In this document: in pieces, positions 12,632 through 22,237 of the stretch
Numbering within the stretch: the first letter of the stretch is position 1
How the letters are laid out: every line of letters starts with the position of its first letter
DNA from: Corinectria fuckeliana
Taxonomy: Eukaryota > Ascomycota > Sordariomycetes > Hypocreales > Nectriaceae
Direction: 5' to 3'
Length of the DNA stretch: 64,000 nucleotides
NCBI GenBank assembly: GCA_019137255.1
Contig: WPDH01000170.1
Coordinates: forward strand, 186,001 to 250,000
Made by a program: the position numbers and the translations under genes
Notes under the pieces: generated by a model
Told to the model about the DNA's origin: nothing
Databases searched by the model: none
The model's input: the letters and a program-made list of their open reading frames with translations, nothing else

Positions 12632-13046
12632 ATGAAGCCCGTCGTCAGCGCCTTCAACGCGTGGTCCTGGTTCGCAATCCCATCCGCCCCAGCTTCAACC
12701 CGGCATGACGCAGCTAACGATGAGCTCTCTAGCACTGTCCTCTCTGTCTTCGCCATCGTCATCCTGAGTATTATCGCTGCCCTATACCGTGCCGGTCACG
12801 AGGAGTTTGTCGGCGGCAAGGACGACCCCGAGGACGGCAAGGCAGTGGCCGGCACCATATTCACTGCCGTCATCGTCTACGCTGTACGTAACATCGACGC
12901 GCCCGTCCAGTCGGACCCGATCCATCTCTTCAACCATTCTACAACCAGACACAGATACTAACCAACACCAGGGGTTCTTTATCTTTTGCGGAATCCAGGG
13001 ACTCCTACACACCCGAGAGAGCCGAAGAGGCGCGATTGCCTTGTAA
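12632..13046 (+). CDS. V-type ATPase membrane subunit f (RNasek/YPR170W-B homolog)
   Basis: Three exons, 12632-12669, 12733-12883 and 12972-13046, give 87 aa. Intron 1 has an unusual donor (GTTCGC) but a good branch site (GCTAAC) and acceptor (TCTAG). Splicing there yields FNAWSCTVLSVFAIVILS, which lines up with the yeast V-ATPase f subunit. Intron 2 is GTACGT...CCAG with ACTAAC. The hallmark EFVGGKDDPEDGKAVAGT lies between two membrane segments, and the second one reads IVYAGFFIFCGIQ. Subunit f is a small component of the Vo membrane sector of the vacuolar proton pump; yeast YPR170W-B and animal RNasek are its homologs. The gene is easily missed because no exon reaches 60 codons. Confidence is high in identity and moderate in the first donor. 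Confidence 0.87.
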
Positions 13047-13626
13047 CGACATCATCAGCGGATAATAGAGCACGAAGCGGAACCTGGCGTTCTGGACACT
13101 TCATCGATTTGACTTTGGGCCGGCATTGTATTACACAGGACGAGGAAGTCCGGCACGTTGGCGGAGAGGAGGAGGCGCGCCATAATGGACGCTTAATCAA
13201 TAAGTGCGGGTTGTTGGGCAGCCTGCCATGTACGAAATGTGCGAATACTTAGACGAATCATTCAATTTGTTTGCCCTGGTCTTTGTGCGCTAGATTTCGT
13301 TTCCCCATCGTGGAATCCAAGCTCTGGCCTCCCGCCAGCAGACACGGTTGGGACGGACAACTGAGATGCTGGACTTGAAATCAGACTCAAGTTTTAGGAA
13401 CCCACATCTCGATCGTCCAATTAAGTGTTTTGGCTGTTGTAAACCCCACAGCATTGCCCGAGATGATGTGTTCGGCAAGGAGAGGACGTAGCCGGGGAAG
13501 TGATGGGTACCCTGACGTGCGATTTCTTAGCTGCTAGAGATTGCGCACAAGGGCATCTATTTATGAGATGGAGTCTTACGCCTAGTTGGCAGGCCCCGTT
13601 ACACAAAGGGTTTTCGTCTCTTCTGT
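13047..13626. other. Intergenic, convergent 3' ends
   Basis: 3' flanks of the V-ATPase f gene (+) and of the HET pseudogene (-). Only short ORFs; nothing recognised. Confidence 0.55.
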
Positions 13627-15309
13627 TTAAAACCATAAAACCCCCCTCTTTCCCCCTTCACTCTCCTCAACCTTCGGAGATACACTATAGAACAAGTTGG
13701 AGTATTTGCTTTCCAGTCCGATAGTTGCACTCACTATACGCGGCAACTTCAAGTGGTCTATCCGCTGCGCTCTGTTCAGAACACCCTCGAAGTCCCCCTG
13801 AGCGATTCGCTCCTGAGTCTCGAACGCGTACCACGGCGCGAAATACAAGGCTGTGGTGCCGAATGGGTTCGGGGGTAAGGGTTCCACGCCGGTGACCAAA
13901 CACGCTCCCTCAGACTGTGAGCCATGCACGCTGTCGAGGCCGAGCTCAAGAACCCCTAGGACCTTGGGGGTGGTCAAGTCTTGCCAAGTAGGTGATCGGG
14001 AGCGTACCTGGATGGCGTACGGCGATTTCTCCTCTGGATCTTTCATCTCGGGGTGGAAGATCATGCCCTTTAGATATCTGATCTCTGGTGCATCGTGCGG
14101 TACAAATATCTGACGAGAAACCGCTTCAGTCATAGGCTACGCTTAGCTGGCCCCGATAATCTTTAGAAGCTCATCAGGAAGAATTATGCTGTTCATCATG
14201 GAGAGAACTAAAACGTCGGGGCGTATTCTCACGAAGTAAGCTTCGTTGTCCCACGAAACCCTTTGAAGGAGGATTGCTGGGTTAATGGAGGCCTGTCCCC
14301 TTCGCAGCTCGCAATTCAAAAAGGCGAGGAAAATGGACCCAGATCTGTCCGTCGGGAGTGGCGTGAGAGGGAGCTCCAGATGCAAACCTCGATTTGTCAC
14401 GGCTGTAGAAATACCAGAACGAAGTGAGATGTACTTCGACCGCTTAGGGATCAGGTCGTTGAGGCCGTCAAGGCCATGGTTGATCTCGAACGCTGCCGGG
14501 CTGTCGGCAAGCAACCCCCAGAAGTTTTGGCCCTCGGCTAGTTTCCGAGGAAGACACCACGCGTAGATGGACTCGTCTTCGGTGGACTTGATGATTTCTT
14601 CTTGAAGGCGTTTGAATGCATTTTTCTGTCCCTCGCCATAGAGCAAAGGCATGTGGATGTCGAAGAGGCCAAGGAGGCAGTAGGCGATATCCTCCGAGCG
14701 GGTTGTTTCCCGCCTCGCCGCCCAGTCCATCCTCTCTGCGACTGAAAGCTGATTGAGTCTCCATCCTTAGCTTGCGAGTGTCTCGAGCACCTCTCCTGGG
14801 ATTCTTGTGACGTCTTGGATGTCTTTCTTGAGCGAGTCCCGGGTGCCCAGGGGAGGCCAGTTGTTGCTGTAGAAGACTACCTTTCTGGGGGCAATCAGTT
14901 CTTGCAGGGTCCAGCCCCTTGTGAACCAGCGGCTTTCCTTTAACATCGAGTTTGTCCCGTCTGGACCGCTTACGATGTCGACGTCCTCCAGAAAGGCGAC
15001 GCAGACGGCCGATGCCGCGTACCAGCGAAACGTGGAGTTGATGGCCTCTGAGAGCTCGGCGCTACTGCTCTTGTCTATGCAGCAAGCATCGATCCAGATG
15101 TAGTTGAGTCCGAATGACGTTGCAATCTCACAGCTTCCCCGTAGCTTGCTGTATCGCTCAAGCTTGACATCTTCAGCGCGGTTGCATCCACGGATGTCCT
15201 CGAGCGTCACTTCGTTCTTTCCCCACGTATGAGATAGAATGGCATATCCAGGCACATCTCTCCCAGCGAAGAACTCCACCTCTAGAGTTTGAGCGTTTAA
15301 TAACCGCAT
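13627..15309 (-). pseudogene. HET-domain (heterokaryon incompatibility) gene with three in-frame stops
   Basis: One continuous minus-strand frame of 561 codons runs from ATG 15309 to the terminal stop at 13627, broken by TAA at 14769-14767, TAA at 14145-14143 and TAG at 14139-14137. The HET domain covers about residues 20-165: YAILSHTWGKNEVTLEDI, LNYIWIDACCIDKSSSAELS and SRWFTRGWTLQELIAP. It is followed by the usual RETTRSEDIAYCLLGLFD and MPLLYGEGQ region. HET proteins trigger cell death after fusion of incompatible hyphae. No GT-AG intron of normal length removes the stops: a 42-base GTGCTC...TCAG candidate covers the first only, and none covers the other two. Each stop is one C-to-T change from CAA or CAG, the CpA-to-TpA pattern left by RIP. 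The frame is otherwise intact, so inactivation looks recent. Sequencing error would need three independent substitutions. Confidence 0.82.
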
Positions 15310-15786
15310 GGTGCCAAAGCTGTGAAATCTGTGGCCGGTACACGCCCGAGTTCGCCTGGGTTCGTCACTATGTATCTACTGGATGGGCCGGCTTCTTGTT
15401 TGGCAACTTTCCTCAATTACGTGCTACCGAAAGCGACTTTTAGCCTTCTTTTAAGGGTGAGCGAGATTGTTTGCAATGATCAAAGTCGATATATGGCCAG
15501 TCGTTCGTTTTGTAGGTTGATGGATGTGAGGACACTAACCACGTCCGTCAAAAGGTTGAAGCTGACATAGTGTAGAGACTCTATCTATACAGTGCTGCAT
15601 TGTGGAATTATCACTTCCAATAAAAATGGCAGGATATACGAAGTAAAGATTTATGAATTCTACAGACCCTCAAATTCAGTATATTAACATATTTCCGATC
15701 AAAGGCTTGATGCGGACACAAAAAAGCCGTCTTTCATAGCGAGAAACTCACAACATGAGGGTAGGCTGGACGTTGTTTACAAATTT
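15310..15786. other. Intergenic, nothing recognised
   Basis: Upstream of the HET pseudogene and 3' flank of the DUF4291 gene. AT-rich near 15600-15720. No gene seen. Confidence 0.55.
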
Positions 15787-16476
15787 CTACAGCACACTTT
15801 CATCTAGAGCTGTAGAAGCACCTGGTGTTGGTGTCATTTCAAGTCTCTTCTGAACAAATTCAGTAACTTCAAATGGCCTCTCCTCAGGGACCAAGCCAAG
15901 CTTTACCAGATCATCGATCGTAATGTCAGGCCGTTCATCGATGACCCTCTTGAGTTCACGAGCCATCTCCGTCACGTCCTCGATTTCGTGAATCCACTCG
16001 TTAGCCCACGTCTCGCTCAGGGCGCCAGGAATGCCAATTTGGATGCTTCGATACGGCAGCACCCCAAGGCTAGGCGTGCGCTCAGGGTCCCACTGAATCC
16101 TCACGTCGGTCGACTTTTTGCGGTTGGCAGTCCTCTGCTCGATGCCGTCCGCTGCTTGGGGTGGCTGAGCATGAGTGGAAAGGACACCTCTCTCTAGCAG
16201 GCCGACGAAGTGGTCGTGTTTCATCTTGAGGGCGAGAACGCGGGCCTGGCGGGCATCCTTGTGGGAGTAGCCAGCGCGGTACATCATCCACGCCCAGCTG
16301 GGCTTGACCCAGGTCATACGCCCAGGCAGGAAATCCGGGGAGGCGTTGAGTTTCTGGGCGTTGACGGCGGCATCGGCTATTGATGGCTTATAAGCCTGGT
16401 ATACGGTGATGGTGGTTTCGTCGTAAAGGGCACGTATCTGCCGGTAGGGGACCTGGGTGGGGGTGGAAACAACCAT
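15787..16476 (-). CDS. DUF4291 family protein
   Basis: Single exon, 229 aa, starting at ATG 16476. The family pattern is clear: RQIRALYDETTITVYQAYKP near the N-terminus, then MTWVKPSWAWMMYRAGYSHK, VRIQWDPER and LPYRSIQIGIPG. This covers the usual full length of DUF4291 proteins, with a short fungal C-terminal extension (residues about 185-229) rich in Glu and Pro. DUF4291 proteins occur in bacteria and fungi and have no established biochemical role that I know of. No signal peptide or membrane segment is visible, so a soluble intracellular protein is likely. It sits beside the HET pseudogene in the same orientation, but nothing ties the two functionally. Confidence 0.92.
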   Translation of the reverse strand: MVVSTPTQVPYRQIRALYDETTITVYQAYKPSIADAAVNAQKLNASPDFLPGRMTWVKPSWAWMMYRAGYSHKDARQARVLALKMKHDHFVGLLERGVLSTHAQPPQAADGIEQRTANRKKSTDVRIQWDPERTPSLGVLPYRSIQIGIPGALSETWANEWIHEIEDVTEMARELKRVIDERPDITIDDLVKLGLVPEERPFEVTEFVQKRLEMTPTPGASTALDESVL

Positions 16477-17409
16477 GGTGGCTGATGAGAAGGATACAGC
16501 TTAGCAGGCAGTTGTGTATCGGAGTTGATGACTATTAGGGTGTAGGATTAGAGGATGTCATTCGCAGCTTTAATAGAGCGAGGGCCTGTTACATCTAGGC
16601 CTATTAGTTATCTGAAGAGAGGTTATGTACCTATTCAAGACTTCCTGAGTCTTTAGCGCTGAACTGACGAACCAAGCTAAAGTACGGATATGAGTCTTCG
16701 GCGTAAGTTAACTAATGGTTCACACGATGATGGACTCTAGGTACCTATCTATTCTAATATTCCACCGCGACGTCACAGGGCCCTAAGGCCACTAAGATCG
16801 ACCGCATCCTGGGCTGCGTGACCCAGTGCCCCGCCATCGTCGGGACGCTGCGCCCACCTGACCAGCCTGGCCAAGCGAGCCTCCCGCTAAAATGATGCCG
16901 ACGATAGGCACCTCGTTAGTGGACGCCCGACGGCAAGGCGGAGAAGACGCCCCCCCATTCCAGCCATTGCTCGGGCTACCGTCTAGGTACCTACCTGCCT
17001 TACCAACCTAAAACTTACCTACCATACCAAACTAGTAACCAACTCAACACCAGCAATATCATCAAATCTCCTCCTTCGTCTATTCCTGCTCTGGACTCTT
17101 GATCCTCAGCTGTGGACACACGAGCCCGCCAACTTCGTCGAACATCATCCTACGTCCTGCCTCGCTCCTACTTGCCCCACCTCTACAACACCGCTCCAAC
17201 AAGGACCAGCTTACCCATCCCATCCCCCCCCCNNACCCCCCCCCCCCCCCCCCCCCCCCCCCCCGCCTCGTCGATTCACGAGCTCAGCACTTAGGCTTCA
17301 GCCGCACGAGAAAGCGAATGGGCTGGCTTCCTCTATCAAACTCGCCTCGACCCTCCGCCTCGACGCCGATCTATATCCTGTCCCGCGATCTGACACCTTG
17401 AAGTCGTGC
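16477..17409. other. Divergent promoter region with poly-C run
   Basis: Lies between the DUF4291 gene (-) and the VPS9-domain gene (+). The right part (about 17000-17400) is pyrimidine-rich and probably the leader of the VPS9 gene. It contains the poly-C/NN run listed separately. Confidence 0.55.
17224..17264 (+). repeat. Poly-C tract interrupted by NN
   Basis: Nine C, then NN at 17233-17234, then A, then 29 C. It lies about 145 bases upstream of the VPS9-domain gene start. The Ns show that the assembler could not resolve the tract, so its length is unreliable. Confidence 0.9.
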
Positions 17410-20019
17410 ATGTCTCCGCCGGAGCTTTCAGTCGACCCCTCCAGCCACTCTGTCCACGACGAGACGCTGTCCAGCAAGTCCCATGGCGAGGTGACAGCTC
17501 CAAAAGGCCCCTCTGCGGAGGAAGCCGATATGTCAGAAAACCTAGCCCAAGGCTCGACAGCCATGGCCGCTGCGACGAGAGGCATCCTTGGGCCTGGGGA
17601 CTTGATCGATTTGCAGGACAAAGCTGCGGATGCGCCGCCACACGACCAGGCACTCGAGGAGGCACCCTCGGCAACGACCAAGGGGAAGCAGGCTGCCGAA
17701 CCCCATGAAGCTGGGAGCGATGCAGTCGAGACCTTGTCGTCATCCATGGCCACCATCAAGCCCATTGCCCCCCCTCCCTCGAACGATTCCAACACGCAGT
17801 ACCTCACCGCTGAACCGTCCACTTATGTCGACCCCACGCCCGCTACCCCAACAACCTCACAGCCACCCTCACGAACTCCTTCAAATGCCGCACGCGCCTC
17901 CCATGCCGGGGACGTCTCCCCGTCCAAGTCAGACGCTGAGTACGAGGACAAGCCATACACGAGCGAGGATGAACAGGAAGGCAGGTCACGATCTGAAATC
18001 CAGAGCATCATGGAGCAGTTCAGTGAGCTAGGCGGGGGACCAGGCGCCGAAGAAGTCATGAGCCCAAGGTTGGAAATCACATCGCCCATGTTGGGCACCC
18101 CCGTTCACCACCCGCCTCGAAAATCAAGCCTAGAGCCCCTGGCACCTACCTTTCCTGCCCACATCCAGCAACTCCAAGGCTTACACATCACCACGAGCCC
18201 ACCTCCAAGTACAGTGTCCAACAGTGTCGGCGGCGAAGACCAAGGCCCTCCTGTCCCTCCTAAAGACGGGGTACACGGAACGCCTCCCCGTCCAAAGGCA
18301 GAGCTTTCCCCAAGCGTGGCCGACCCGAGCTCCCCCGTCCAAACACATCGGCCTCCCCCTCCCGAACCCGAACCGGAGTCGTCTCTACCGTTTGACTTCC
18401 ACCGGTTCCTGGAACAGCTACGGAACAAGAAAGCAGATCCGGTAGCACGGTACCTAAAGTCGTTCTTATTTGAGTTTGGCAAACGTCAGTGGATGGTTCA
18501 TGAGCAGGTCAAGATCATTGGCGACTTTCTTGCATTCATTGCCAACAAGATGGCGCAGTGCGAGGTATGGAGAGACGTATCCGATGCCGAATTTGACAAC
18601 GCACGTGAGGGTATGGAGAAATTGGTCATGAACAGACTGTACACGCAAACCTTTTCCCCTGCCATTATGCCGCCAAAACCTATTCCTGGAGCCAAGCCTA
18701 AACGGAAGGGAGGGGATGCACCAATGGGCCCTGGAAGACGTGGTCAGCACCAGGAAGATGTCGAACGCGACGACATCATTGCCCAGAAGATCAACATATA
18801 TGGATGGGTGAGCGAAGACCACCTAGATATCCCACCAGTTGGCGATAGTGGACGGCGATTTCTTAAGCTGGCACAGCAAGGTCGGCCAACGCTCGTTTGA
18901 TATATTCTAGGTCTTGTCAAGCTGACTTGCGCAGAACTCCTAAAAATCAAGTCCTACAGAGCCCCGCGGGATAAGATAATCTGTGTTCTTAACTGCTGTA
19001 AAGTGATTTTCGGTAAGCAGCTGGAGGCTTGCAAGAGAGCGCGCCTTCTAATGATTACAGGTCTTTTGAAGCACAACAAGTCAGATTCGTCGGCAGACTC
19101 GTTCGTGCCCTTGCTTATATACGTCGTTTTGCAATCGAACCCCGAACACCTAGTGTCTAATGTGCAATACATCCTGCGGTTCAGGAATCAGGAGAAGCTC
19201 GGTGGCGAAGCGGGCTATTACCTGTCATCTCTAGTGAGCACCCTCAGTTGGCCGTGGCTTTTCATATCCACTAACGACCTCATAGATGGGTGCCGTTCAG
19301 TTTATCGAGAACATGGACCGCACCACTCTAACTATTACCGACGACGAGTTTGAGAAGAACGTCGAGGCAGCCGTTTCAGCCATCGCGGAGAAGCATCAGG
19401 CGATGTCTCCGACCGCGCCTCAACAGCCTGTCTTTAACGAAAAGGCTTCTCTTCAGCCTCCTGGGGAGAGGACTCCCCGCGCGTCTCTCGATGGACAGGA
19501 GCGGAGGTCGACATCAAACGACGGATACTCTGGGGAGGACAGGGCGGCAATCAGTGGCCTTCTCAAGACGATTCAGAGGCCGCTGTCCACCATCGGACGC
19601 ATCTTCGGAGACGAATCGGGCACCTCAACGCCCAGCCCCGGCCCCAGCAGCGCACCTCGCACTCCCGCGCCACTAGAGCGTCTCCCGCCTCGCCATAGCC
19701 ATGAAGAGCCCCGCGGGGGTCCTGAACTGCCGCATCTAGGGCATAGTCTGTCGGCGGAGGAGGCAGCGGCGCGCCAGGCCAGTGCAGAAGTAGCCGAAGC
19801 CCAGAGGCTGCATCGCGCAGAGCATGCCAATGTCGTGGAGACGTTGGCCGGCATGTTTCCAGACCTCGACAAGGACATCATCAGTGACGTGGTGTATCAG
19901 AAGGAGGGAAGGTAAGTCGGTCACAAAACCCCCTTCTCTTTTACAGTTACTTGTAGGTGGGTGCTAACGGCAGCAGAGTTGGTCTGGCAGTTGACGCTTG
20001 CCTTGCACTGTCCACATAG
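17410..20019 (+). CDS. VPS9-domain Rab5-type GEF with C-terminal CUE domain
   Basis: Five exons, 17410-18880, 18935-19012, 19061-19233, 19286-19911 and 19977-20019, all joining in frame, give 796 aa. The first 310 residues are a Ser/Pro-rich disordered region. The helical bundle and VPS9 domain follow: FDFHRFLEQLRNKKADPVAR, then ELLKIKSYRAPRDKIICVLNCC across intron 1, and SADSFVPLLIYVVLQSNPEHL with the conserved Asp and Pro residues. The C-terminus LAGMFPDLDKDIISDVV plus the last exon (VGLAVDACLAL) forms a CUE ubiquitin-binding domain, as in yeast Vps9. It should activate Rab5/Vps21-type GTPases on endosomes for vacuolar sorting. The start at 17410 was chosen because it is the first ATG of the frame; the poly-C run lies upstream. 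Confidence 0.93.
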
Positions 20020-20717
20020 TGCATAGGACGATGCCATGAATACCATAATCACTTTACCGTTGCTCTCAAGTTTCGCCATAAGCTTCATGCTGTTGTACAT
20101 TTCCGTTGTTGCCCTCGTTTCTCGCCCGCCTTCTATTTGATGACTCAACTATCTGATGTTTTATGCGTTCCTTGGATGCAACTTGGCGGATCGCCTGTCG
20201 GTCACAAGTCCATCTAATAAGGCACAATAGTGCGGCTAAGAGTGATACCAAAAGTAACTTTGACGACTCAGGTATGTAGAGTATCAGAAGAGCTGGCTCC
20301 TTCTAACTCTCCGTGGTTGACAAAGTCACGTTCTGTATAAGTACTCTTGCACGCAACGTTGTGCCTTTGTCAGCTACGACCGCATGAACCTCGACGGGGC
20401 TGGGCAGCAACGATCATGACTCAGGCTACCGTCATTCAAGACCGTGACCCTGTTCAGCAGAGCGAGGCACTGTGACCATAAAAACTCCATGACGTGTTAG
20501 GATCATTTTCGGCCCCTAAACTTAAACCTCACCAACTGAGTCATCTCGACAACTGACGTGTGAGCCCGGGCTACCTTGATGGCATGATCTGCTGCATAAA
20601 AGGCCAGCCCAACGCCCAACGCAACGAACGAAACAGCCACTGCTTTCAAAGACCAACTCTCCCCCCATGCTCTTGGACACTCAGTGAGACGAAAGGGCGC
20701 ATCTAGAGACAGCCAAC
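20020..20717. other. Intergenic, nothing recognised
   Basis: 3' flank of the VPS9 gene and promoter side of the RNA ligase gene. No coding signal. Confidence 0.55.
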
Positions 20718-21916
20718 ATGCAGCGGAAACTCGTCACCGTTCGGCGCATCTCCGCCCTCACCCCCATCCCAGGCGCCGACCGAGTGCAGGCTGCCTCCGT
20801 CGACGCCTGGAACTGCGTCGTCGCGGTTGGCGACTTCCAGCCCGGCGACCTCGGGCTCTACTTTGAGATCGACAGCCTGCTTCCGGGCTCCGACCCGCGA
20901 TGGGCGTTCCTCGCCAAGAATGTCCCCGGCTCCGGCTCTAAGGTGCCGCCGCCGCCACCGCCGCCACCGGAGGACATCCGCATCAAGACGATGCGCATAC
21001 GCAAAGTTCTCTCCCAGGGGCTCTTGATGCCGCTGGCCAAGTTCCCCGAGGTCACCGCCGTCGTGGCCAAGCTGGAGAAGGAGCTAGGGCGCGCGGGCAT
21101 GGAGAAGCAGCTCCGGTCCTTGAGCTTCGAGGACGTGCTCGGCGTCGGCAAGTTCGAGAAACCAGCGGCCGAGTTCAACACCGGCGACAGCAACGCGGAG
21201 CCTCTCGCCGAGTTCCCGGACTTCGTGCCCAAGACGGACCAGGAGCGCGTGCAGAACCTCCCGGACGTCTTCGCCGAGTGGCGCCACGCCGTCTTCCAAG
21301 AAAGCACCAAGATGGACGGCTCCTCCATGACCGTCTACTTCGTCCGCAACGACAGCCCCTACTACGCGCTGCTCCCCGCGCTGCCGCCCGACGACGGCAA
21401 CGGCAACGGCAACGGCAACACCGCCAGCCAGCACGCCAACGGCCGCGTGGGGGTTTGCTCGCGCAACCGCGAGCTGGGCGAGCACACGCGCAGCATGGCG
21501 CTCTTCTGGACGGCCGCCCGCGCCGCGGGGATCCCGGACGCCCTGGCGCGGTGCGGGCGCAACCTGGCGCTGCAGGGCGAGCTGTGCGGGTCGAGCATCC
21601 AGGGCAACTTCGAGGGCTTCGCGCGCGGCACGCACGAGTTCTACCTGTTCGCCGTGTGGGACGTCGACGCCCAGCGATACCTGCCACCGCGGGTGGTCCA
21701 CGAGACGTGGGCGCCGCGGCTGGGCGTCAAACATGTTGTCGTCGAGGGGTATCGTCCGCTGGGGGAGATTGCGTCGAGCGTCTCGGAACTTGTGGCGCGG
21801 GCCGACGGAAGGGGATCCACGGACGGAAGAGAGAGGGCATCGTGCTGAAGCACGTTGACGGGGGTTTCAGCTTCAAGGTGGTATCCAACTCGTATCTACT
21901 CAAGCACGGAGAGTAA
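20718..21916 (+). CDS. DRB0094-type RNA ligase, frame broken near the 3' end
   Basis: The frame from ATG 20718 encodes 376 aa before TGA at 21846-21848. The nucleotidyltransferase fold is recognisable: an N-terminal OB-like part (RISALTPIPGADRVQAASVD), motif I ESTKMDGSSMTVYF with Lys198 as the adenylated residue, SRNRELGEHTRSMALFW, and LQGELCGSSIQGNFEGF. The last motif (REGIVLKHVDGGFSFKVVSN), which carries the motif V lysines, lies in another frame and ends at 21914-21916. One extra base in the G run at 21811-21814 would join the two parts, so either the assembly lost a G or the gene is truncated. Such ligases (Deinococcus DRB0094 type) seal nicked RNA in duplexes; the fungal substrate is unknown to me. 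GC content and GC at third positions are much higher than in neighbouring genes. Confidence 0.85.
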
Positions 21917-22237
21917 CAGGGGAGACAAAACAGGATAGGCGTCATGTATTTCTTAGGCGTGCAAAAGGCCCCTGGGCGAGAAATGAAACTTATCGTTTAC
22001 AGTGTGCAGAGTTAAATGGTTCTATATTGACAAAAGTGATGCGCTTCCCGTGGTAAACAAAGTCTTTCGCTTTATACCGTCCTCCTTGAATGAAAATGAG
22101 GTGGATCCTCCGACTCAAATAATGCATATCATTTTGGCTGCTAGTTCACAGCCAGACATACAAGCGTCATTGTACAAGGACCCGATTTATGTACCGTCAC
22201 GATGGCCTCGCTCCATACCCTGAAAAAAGGTCACACC
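21917..22237. other. Intergenic, convergent 3' ends
   Basis: AT-rich 3' flanks of the RNA ligase gene (+) and the Flc/TRP-like gene (-). Nothing recognised. Confidence 0.6.

Noticed and set aside
14728..14769. 42-base intron (GTGCTC...TCAG) that would remove the first HET stop
   Set aside because: The donor is poor and it leaves the other two stops unexplained, so a nonsense change is the simpler reading.
21084..21916. Long overlapping frames in the RNA ligase gene
   Set aside because: They are Arg/Ala-rich shadows of high-GC coding sequence; only the last part of the 21278-21916 frame is real, as the ligase C-terminus.
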